This document shows, piece by piece, positions 1-6,600 of a stretch of DNA of 10,541 bases (the stretch's first letter is position 1; each line of letters starts with the position of its first letter). Both the position numbers and the translations under genes were made by a program. The notes beneath the pieces were generated by a model. The model saw only the letters and a program-made list of their open reading frames with translations, had not been told where the DNA came from and did not search any database. The stretch is taken from positions 1 to 10,541 of the forward strand of contig QUTJ01031254.1 of the NCBI GenBank assembly GCA_003573635.1. Direction: 5' to 3'. This DNA is from Goniomonas avonlea. Taxonomy: Eukaryota > Cryptophyceae > Goniomonadida > Goniomonadaceae.

Positions 1-140
1 CCTGCTTATGTTTTCAATATGCAGTACAGACTGTGGGTTTGTGCGGTATCGTTCACTCAGACTGACAGCCTGATAACAGACTTACTTACTGACCGACCGG
101 GGCAAGAAGAGACTGTCACAAAGAATTTGTGAGGAAGAGC

Positions 141-278
141 ACAAACCAGCTTAGCAGTGACACACAAACCAGCTTAGCAGTGAAACACAAACCAGCTTAC
201 CAGTGACACACAAACCAGCTTAGCAGTGACACACAAACCAGCTTACCAGTGACACACAAACCAGCTTAGCAGTGACCC
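141..278. repeat. 23-bp tandem repeat, six copies
   Basis: The unit acaaaccagcttagcagtg plus a short ACAC linker recurs at exactly 23-bp spacing from 141, 164, 187, 210, 233 and 256. Copies 3 and 5 carry TTACCAG where the others carry TTAGCAG. No spacers separate the copies. Confidence 0.9.
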
Positions 279-430
279 AACAGCCGTAGTCTCTCCCACC
301 ACCGTGGCACAACGGCCACCGGTCAACAGTCTCGCCCACCAACGCTCGACCCTCAGCCATCGCGGACTCTGTCACGCCCCCCAGTCTCGTGCTCGGCCGA
401 CAAGTCATCAGAGTCGCCGCTCAATCTCCG

Positions 431-602
431 AGAACTGAGGACAAGAGTGGTGACTCTCAGAGAACTGAGGACAAGAGTGGTGACCCTCAGAGCACTCAGG
501 ACAAGAGTGGTGACCCTCAGAGCACTCAGGACAAGAGTGGTGACCCTCAGAGCACTCAGGACAAGTGTGGCCCCCGTGACCCTCAGAGCACTCAGGACAA
601 GT
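431..602. repeat. 30-bp tandem repeat, about six copies
   Basis: Units of 30 bp built on gaccctcagagcactcagg then acaagagtggt, with one 36-bp variant near 565-600. All lengths are multiples of three, so every frame stays in register. The plus strand would read a TQDKSGDPQS decapeptide; the minus strand would read HHSCPECSEG in one frame. Coding status is undecided. Confidence 0.85.
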
Positions 603-754
603 GTGACCCGCGTGACCCGCGATCGTGCAGCAGCCTGAGGACGAGGCCGATGCCGGTGATGCCAAGAAAACCGACACAGCCGAGCACGAGCAGCCGCTCC
701 GCAGGAAGGAAGACAGCAGGCCGGTGCCGCGAGCGCCTGCGCACCCACGACGAC

Positions 755-865
755 GATGTCGTTGACACTGCGGTGCGAGGGTCAGACAGGCGCTGGCACT
801 GCCGTGCTACACAGATGTCGTTGACACTGCAGTGCGAGGGTCAGACAGGCGCTGGCACTGCCGTG
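755..865. repeat. Direct repeat, two 52-bp copies at 59-bp spacing
   Basis: Copies at 755-806 and 814-865 differ at one base (CGGTGCG versus CAGTGCG). Both begin gatgtcgttgacactgc. A diverged third copy of that start occurs near 974-992. Confidence 0.85.
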
Positions 866-1013
866 ATATCAGGCGGCCGAATTTGATATCAAGCGACAGG
901 GTTGACAAACGTTAGCAAGGTCGACTCTCTGCATTGTGCCGATAACACCGCGGCCGAGGTGAAACCATCTCGAGATGTCGTGGACACTGCGTTGCGACAG
1001 AGAGGGATGTTGT

Positions 1014-1760
1014 CTACACTGGGTGCGGCAGAGAGATGGCGTATGGCTGCGAATAATGCTGGGACTGCTGTGTGCCTGCGAATACTACAGGGGGGCGGCG
1101 GGGGGAAGGGGAGGGAGGTTGGGAGGGAGAGGGGAGGGGAGAGGGGGGGCAGTGCGAGAGGGACTGAGAGGGGAAGGAGAGAGAGGAAAGGCGAGAGCGC
1201 GAGACAATGCACCTTGTGAGTCTGTGGAGTCGGACTGCGAAGATTCTGAAGCCGACGATCCCGACTGCGAGAGAGCGCGGGGTTAAGAGCTCCTCCTCAA
1301 GGCTGGACACCAGCAAACGAATAGCAATGGGCAAGGTCTTGACAGTCCATTGAGGCAACTCGCAGTGTTTGTTTGGGTGGTGACACAGCAACTTGCATGG
1401 AGTGCTAGATTGTCTATTGCTGCAGCACCTCGGAGATAGAGTCGGAGGTTGTCGGTGGGGTGGACGTGGACGTGGAAATCTTTTCCACTGTGCGCTTGCC
1501 GCGGCGGCCTGGTTTATGTGCGCCCGAGCCGCCCTTGTGCCGTGCGTTGCGTGGGTTGGACCCTGGCGTGGTCCGGGGTGGGGGCCCCTCGGCACTGTGA
1601 GGTCTCTCAGTGTCTGCGTGTCTGTGTTGTGGGTTGTGCGTGGGTTGGGCCCTGGCGTGGCCGGGGTGGGGCCACGCCCTCAAGACCGACAGTGCTCACA
1701 GTGTGATTATTAGCCGGCAAGACTACCGAGTAAGAGGCCTGGACCCGACCACTGGGCGCC
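1014..1760 (-). CDS. Four coding-like exons, Ser/Gln/Thr-rich C-terminal region (kinase tail or separate gene)
   Basis: Not a recognised family. Proposed exons are 1760-1676 (GRVQASYSVVLPANNHTVST), 1533-1429 (KPGRRGKRTVEKISTSTS and on), 1264-1213 (SGSSASESSQSDSTDSQ) and 1084-1014 (FAGTQQSQHYSQPYAISL, ending HPV and TAG). The introns (142, 164 and 128 nt) have GT-AG ends, and the last two have pyrimidine-rich acceptors. Phases agree: 0/0, 0/0 and 1/1. Codons favour G/C third positions. The first exon needs two bases from an upstream exon, so the 5' part is missing. A candidate bridging exon begins at 2171 after a phase-0 acceptor (encoding RCICSDCLAEALRSSE), but I could not settle its end. The last exon is also open in another frame down to 889. 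Exon ends are tentative. Confidence 0.4.
1090..1149 (+). repeat. G-rich tract, possible G-quadruplex (plus) / polypyrimidine tract (minus)
   Basis: At least six runs of three or more G with short loops occur on the plus strand. On the minus strand the same bases are an almost pure C/T tract ending ctgtag at 1085, the acceptor proposed for the last Gln/Ser-rich exon. Confidence 0.6.
1549..1676. repeat. Direct repeat, two ~40-bp copies 89 bp apart
   Basis: gcgtgggttggaccctggcg (from 1549) and gcgtgggttgggccctggcg (from 1638) are followed by similar G-rich sequence. Both lie in the proposed intron 1675-1534 or at its edge. Confidence 0.7.
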
Positions 1761-1768
1761 CTGTGAGG

Positions 1769-1842
1769 TCTGCGTGTCTGCGTGTCTGCGTGAGTCCAGT
1801 GTCTGCGTGTCTGGGTGCGTGTGCGTGTGTGTGAGAGAGTCC
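1769..1842. repeat. Compound TCTGCGTG / GTGTG simple repeat
   Basis: Iterated tctgcgtg units grade into gtgcgtgtgtgtg. The minus strand reads as CA-rich sequence, so open frames here (THTHTHP) are repeat artefacts. Confidence 0.7.
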
Positions 1843-1977
1843 AGCGACCCGGGGGCGGGCGGGAGAGGAGGGGTGAAAGGAGGGTGGGGGAGAGCAGGAT
1901 GGGACGAGGGAGGTGGGGGGTGGTTAGAGGAGGAGAAACGAGCGGAGTGGTGCTGCCTGTGTGGAGTGTCCACACTT

Positions 1978-2052
1978 GACTTGCCTCCCGCTCGTTTGGC
2001 TTGCCTCCCGCTCGTGACTCGACGAGGGGGAGAAACGAGAGGGAGGCAAGTC
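1978..2052. repeat. 20-bp inverted repeat with one mismatch plus an internal direct copy
   Basis: The arm at 1978-1997 (gacttgcctcccgctcgttt) pairs with 2033-2052 (aaacgagagggaggcaagtc) at 19 of 20 positions. A second direct copy of the left arm (ggcttgcctcccgctcgt) at 1998-2015 sits in the loop and could pair instead. A small hairpin (GTGTGG...CCACAC, 1959-1975) lies just before it. Confidence 0.8.
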
Positions 2053-2200
2053 AGGGAAGGAGCAGAAAACGAGCGAGTGGATCCTCCGCCCAACGTCAAG
2101 TGCGGACACTGCAGTGCTGACGGCTCGGAGGATCTCAAAGCTTCCGCAAGACAATCCGAGCAAATGCATCTCTGATATAAGATAATCCACCCCATATTTG

Positions 2201-2372
2201 CTAGCAGGTTGCTGCTACTGAGTTTTTAGCAACAGCAGACCGGGATTGTAACACTACGCACTCCGACACGTCTTCGGACTCCACGCTGCTCCAGGGCGAG
2301 AGGATCTCGTCCTCTCCGGGGGGGCACTTCTTGCTCTTGGCATGCTTCAGAGACTCAGGAGACAGGCTGCGT
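2201..2372 (-). other. Exon 18: Ser/Pro-rich acidic C-terminal tail of the kinase
   Basis: Exon 17 ends GC|gtgagt (donor at 2464), a textbook donor, and the acceptor tcgcag ends at 2373. Phase 2 is kept on both sides. The joined tail continues as [16 protein letters not shown], then [18 protein letters not shown]. Codons are strongly G/C at third position. If the donor is not used, translation stops at TGA 2463-2461. The tail has two Ser-Pro sites, a basic patch and an acidic end, so it looks disordered and possibly phosphorylated. The reading stays open to TAG at 2203-2201, but coding character weakens after TGC at 2260-2258. Confidence 0.65.
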
Positions 2373-2414
2373 CTGCGACGAGTTCAATGCGACGGGACAA
2401 GTCGAGGACGGTCA

Positions 2415-2445
<31 letters not shown>

Positions 2446-3624
2446 GCAAAAGACAGCAACTCACGCGCTGACGGGGGGTGCGGTGGGAGCAGGAAGCGTT
2501 TCGGGGTGAGGAGCAAGGGCGTCCGGCCCCAGAGACGTCCGGAGAACAGTTTCCAGTCCAGCAATGGTGATGGGTTTGGCGATGTACCTGAGCACGTGCG
2601 GAGTGAGAAAGGAAGACCAGGGGTTGAGTCGAGAAATATCTCAAAAATTTCAAAGGAAGAGAATGCTACCAAGTAGCCAGAGATCGTAGTTGCTCGTTTC
2701 TACAGCTCTGGTCGCTTTTGCATGCGAGGCATCTCGCACCCGCGACAGTCCCCCACCCCCCTCACGCCCATCACATCACAATCCTTCACACCAATGCCAG
2801 CCAACACCCAGTCAGCTAAACACCTCGTCAGAGTCAAACACGCAGCCGGTCAAGCCACGCCAGTCAACGTCAAGGGAGAAACGCCCTGCTTTACGACCAA
2901 GGACACAACCAACCAGGAGGCACGCACCCGTCCATTCCAGCAGCTTCGCACTCAGTGCGATTGTAAACAAAGGAATTAGCAGTGCAGGCAACGATCTTGG
3001 GACACCGGCGCCCAGCGGCCGCAAACGTCGTCAAAATCATCTGTCAGCCTCGTCATCTCAAGTGGGTACGGGCTCGTCTAAATCACCTGAGCCAAGTCAT
3101 ACTGGATATGGAAACAGATGTTTCATGCGGGCGAGGGTATAGCTACACTGACGAACACGACACGCTGACGGCGAGGGTAGCCACACTGACGAACACAACA
3201 TGCTGACGGCGAGGGTAGCGACACTGACTAACACGACATGCTGACGGCGAGGGTAGCCACACTGACTAACACGACATGCTGACGGCGACTCCACTAGAAC
3301 CGACACTGACAGACACTGTCCGCCAATCTGTCAGCGCGCGCTCGCCCACCTTGGTCGCGTCGATGCCCGACATGTTGGGCATCTTGATGTCCATGAGGAT
3401 CAGGTCGTACTTGCCCCGCCGAGCCATGTCGACAGCCTCCACGCCGTCGTTTGCAACGTCGCAGCTCAGCGACAGGAACTTCAGCATGTGCTTCAAAATC
3501 ATTTGGCTGCATGGAGGTGAGCCACCAAGGATGGTGTTGAAAAGTGGTTGCGAGGGAGTCGATTAGCAAATGCCGTGAATTCGCGCGACACAGAGTGGTG
3601 GGAGTTCATCCTCGATAGTTCTGC

Positions 3625-3693
<69 letters not shown>

Positions 3694-6600
3694 CAGCGCG
3701 TGAGGGACTGCGGAGTCAGGGTCCCAACTTGGGCTGCCCTGCCTGAGAGCGTGTGGAGAGTCGACGATCTTTGAGGAAGCGAGTGATGCGAGGTCTGGCT
3801 GAGGTGAGCGAGAGGCGCGTACTTGGTCACGTTGTCCTCGGCAATCAGAATGCGGGGCTGCGTCTGCTGCAGCGCAGGGTTGCGCTGAGACGCAGTCTCC
3901 ACTGAGGCAGCCTCGCGGTTGGTGGGCTGAGCGACGTGCCCTGACCACCCAAATGTGGGCCGGTTGGCGGCGATGGCGAAGGGATTCGCGTCGTCGTGGT
4001 AGAGAGAAGACGCAGGGTCCCGGGGAGTGCCTGTCAAGTTGAGGCGTGACAAGCAGGTGGAACAAATTCAGGAGGCGAGCGCGGAGAGCAGGCAGCGGAA
4101 GCACAACGGAAGGGAGAGCACGAAAAGAGGAGCAGAGGGCGGGCCGGGGAGAGGAGTGGGACAAGAAAGGTCAAGAGAGGAGTGGGACAAGAAAGGTCAA
4201 GAGAGGAGTGGGACAAGAAAGGTCAAGAGAGGAGTGGGACAAGAAAGGTCAAGAGCGGCAGCAACATACCACTGCGCGAGCGAGAGAAGATGTCGACAAG
4301 CACAGCGTGGAATTGCTGCGGGCGCACAGGCTTTATCAAGCACGCCGCCGTCTCGAGAGCACCCTGCGAATTTAGCGCTGCCGACCGCTTGGCCGGTACC
4401 GTCAACATCAGGATTGCGAGCTCGCTTTTTCCTCTGGGCATGGGTTGGCCACGCGATAAGGTCCACACACAGGCAAGGGACGCAGACCAACCAGCAACTC
4501 TCGAGCAAATGCATTCTTTTGGCACGAGTGTATGGGTGGCGAGTGCTGTATGGGGGGGGAGGTAGGAGAGGCAGGTGGCGAGTGCTGTATCATCAGGGTG
4601 GTACTATATGGAACAGTTGGTTAGGAAAGGAGGTGGCGAGTGTGGAGGGTGGGTGGGAGATGGTGGCGAATGCAGTATCAGGGGAGGGTGGCTGAGGGAA
4701 GTGGTGGAGAGTGCGGGGAGGGTATCCTTCACAGAGTCCCTTCATCATATTGCTACGAAAACAAAGACACAAATCGACGAGATATCGCACCGGATGTCTC
4801 GGATAGCTTTGACGATCTTTTCCGAGTCTGTGCTTATACTGCTGGAGTCGATGACAACAATATCGAAGACAAAGCGCTTCAAAGAACTCAAAGCAGCCTC
4901 AGGGGTGGCGACAGAGTTCACTCTGAGACCGAACTCGAGGAGAAGGTCTTCGAGCACGCGGCTGCGGCTGCTGTTGCTGTCCACGACCAGGACGGCCTTG
5001 CCGTGCAGGTTCTCGTGCGGCCAGTTGGCTGCGATTGAGACTGCCTCGAGTGGTTCCTCAACTTGCACAGTGAAAAAGAACGAAGATCCCTGTGAGCGCA
5101 CGGATGCGTTAGCGCACGGATGTGTCATGGTTTGTGGTGTCTTGGTTGGCGCACGGGGGACCGCGGCTTGCGCCACACCAGCAAGTGTGCTTGTGTCAAA
5201 CCCGTTTCTGAGCGAAAAGAGCGAGCTCATCAAAGCGAAACGAGGAATGTCAAGCAAGGGGGCTGACCTTGCCCGGCGCACTCTCGAACCAGATGTCCCC
5301 GCCCATCATACGGGTCAGCCGCTTCGAAATCATGAGGCCGAGACCAGTGCCGCCGTGCTCTCGTGAAAGGTTCTTGTCCGCCTGCCAGGTACAATGATTC
5401 TGGCACTCCTCACCTCGAACGTAAGTGCTGAGTTATCAAGAGTGGGTCATTTTGAGCCAAGGATTTTAGGTCTGGGCTTTCCTGGGCGAAATGGATTTCA
5501 AAGTGAAGGAGGAAGAAAGAGTGCGTATCTTGCCTGGAAAGAGCTGAAGACCTTCTCAGCCTGATCCTTGGGAATGCCGATGCCAGTGTCGACGACCACA
5601 AACATGAGCTGCGCCTTGTGGTCGTCGATCACCTGCCGCTGCAGCTGCACGATGATCTCACCGTGCGGCGTGAACTTGATCGCGTTGTTCAACACGTGGC
5701 ACAGCACCTGTTGATGCATAAAAGGATTAGGGATAACAGCACCCCCAGCCTCCCCCGACCTCTCTGCCTCCCCGCTCGACTGCCCCTCCCTCGACCTCTC
5801 TGCCTCCCCGCTCACGACTGCCCTCGTTGTGTCAGTCGAGTGTCTGCAGCATGTACCAGGATGGCAGTAACCGGGGTGTCGGCGCCCCCCAACAGTGGGG
5901 TGCAGACTACAAAAGCATCTTCGCAGTTGGCAGCGATATGATACGGCTCACTCATCTTCACGAACCTGTCGAGTGCGGACTGAGTCGCCATGGACGAGTT
6001 GCCGCAAGTCGGGTGAAACGCTGTAGGCGAGAACCAAACCCGCAGCCTCAGCTTTCGGAGCAAGGTGCTCGACACAGTCGCCAAGGAGAGCTATTACATC
6101 AAACGGTTTTGACTCGACCATTAGCTTGTTAGCCTCCAGCTGTTGCACTCAAGGTCAGCTGGCCACAACACAGAGGATGCAAACAGCCAACAGCAAGCCG
6201 GAAAAACAACTTACGCGCGAGAAATCCAACACATTCGTCACCAACTCCAGAAGCATCGAGCCACAGTTCTCGATGGTGTCAAAAGCGTCGCTGAGATCCG
6301 GCGGCACGACCCCCTCAGCCCTCAACAAACCAGCCATGCCAATAATGCCGTTCTGCGCCTTGTGTTCAGATGCAAAGTGCGTACTCGGTGTGGTGCGTGG
6401 AATGTAAACTGCGGGGAGAGGGCGAGGGTGGGACATCTTCGGTGATGCCCTCGTGCAACGGATGGTGTACTAAACAATGGGTAGTAGCAACTTGAACGCA
6501 CCAACGGAGTAAGAAACTCGTGCGACATATTGGAGAGAAAAGACATTGTTGGGATCGGCAAGTCTCGGCCGCCGGCGTCACCGATAGCAGACTCGTGTAG

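Larger units (their letters stand above)
1..1013. other. Repeat-rich stretch without a confident gene
   Basis: This stretch holds the 23-bp, 30-bp and 59-bp arrays and nothing I can assign to a protein family. Two minus-strand segments look weakly coding. One is near 418-351 (LSGDSDDLSAEHETGGRDR). The other is near 765-600, where one frame gives a hydrophobic run (LLVLGCVGFLGITGIG). Neither has matched splice sites that I could confirm. Open frames on the plus strand across the 30-bp array reflect the multiple-of-three unit. Confidence 0.5.
2530..3854 (-). other. Receiver domain 2, canonical
   Basis: About residues 809-928, in exons 14-17. After splicing it reads [19 protein letters not shown], then [31 protein letters not shown] and YIAKPI. 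The acidic pair Glu814-Asp815, phosphoacceptor Asp858, Thr891 and Lys913 are all present. The codon for Asn819 is split AA|C across a 316-nt intron, and the restored N-Q pair is the usual one in hybrid-kinase receivers. It should take phosphate from His389 and hand it to an HPt protein, which is not encoded here. Confidence 0.9.
5055..6543 (-). other. HisKA dimerisation/phosphoacceptor and HATPase_c catalytic domains
   Basis: The H-box reads [14 protein letters not shown] at the end of exon 7 and continues [10 protein letters not shown] in exon 8, with His389 as expected phosphoacceptor. The usual Arg of HEIRTPL is Leu here. The second helix ends [16 protein letters not shown] across a 75-nt intron. 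The ATPase shows an N-box (LNNAIKFT, residues 505-512), a G1 box ([10 protein letters not shown], Asp539), an F-box-like VFSSFQ and a G2 box ([14 protein letters not shown], residues 566-579). It ends [20 protein letters not shown] across another intron. All residues expected for ATP binding and autophosphorylation are present, so the kinase looks active. Confidence 0.92.

Noticed and set aside
141-278. CRISPR-like regular repeats
   Set aside because: The copies are directly abutting with no unique spacers, and the host is a eukaryote. It is a minisatellite.
600-765. Transmembrane-like segment on the minus strand (LLVLGCVGFLGITGIG)
   Set aside because: A single hydrophobic stretch in GC-rich sequence beside a repeat array, with no splice sites or start that tie it to a gene.
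1710-2195. A 161-codon Pro/His-rich minus-strand open frame taken as one exon
   Set aside because: Most of it is low-complexity translation of C/T-rich and CA-type repeats. Only the first part (about 2171-2080) looks coding.
3499-4164. A 221-codon open frame on the minus strand across the microsatellite
   Set aside because: Its middle is a THTHTH run from (CA)n, and it cuts across the receiver-2 exon in the wrong frame. The spliced exon 4030-3823 explains the coding signal.
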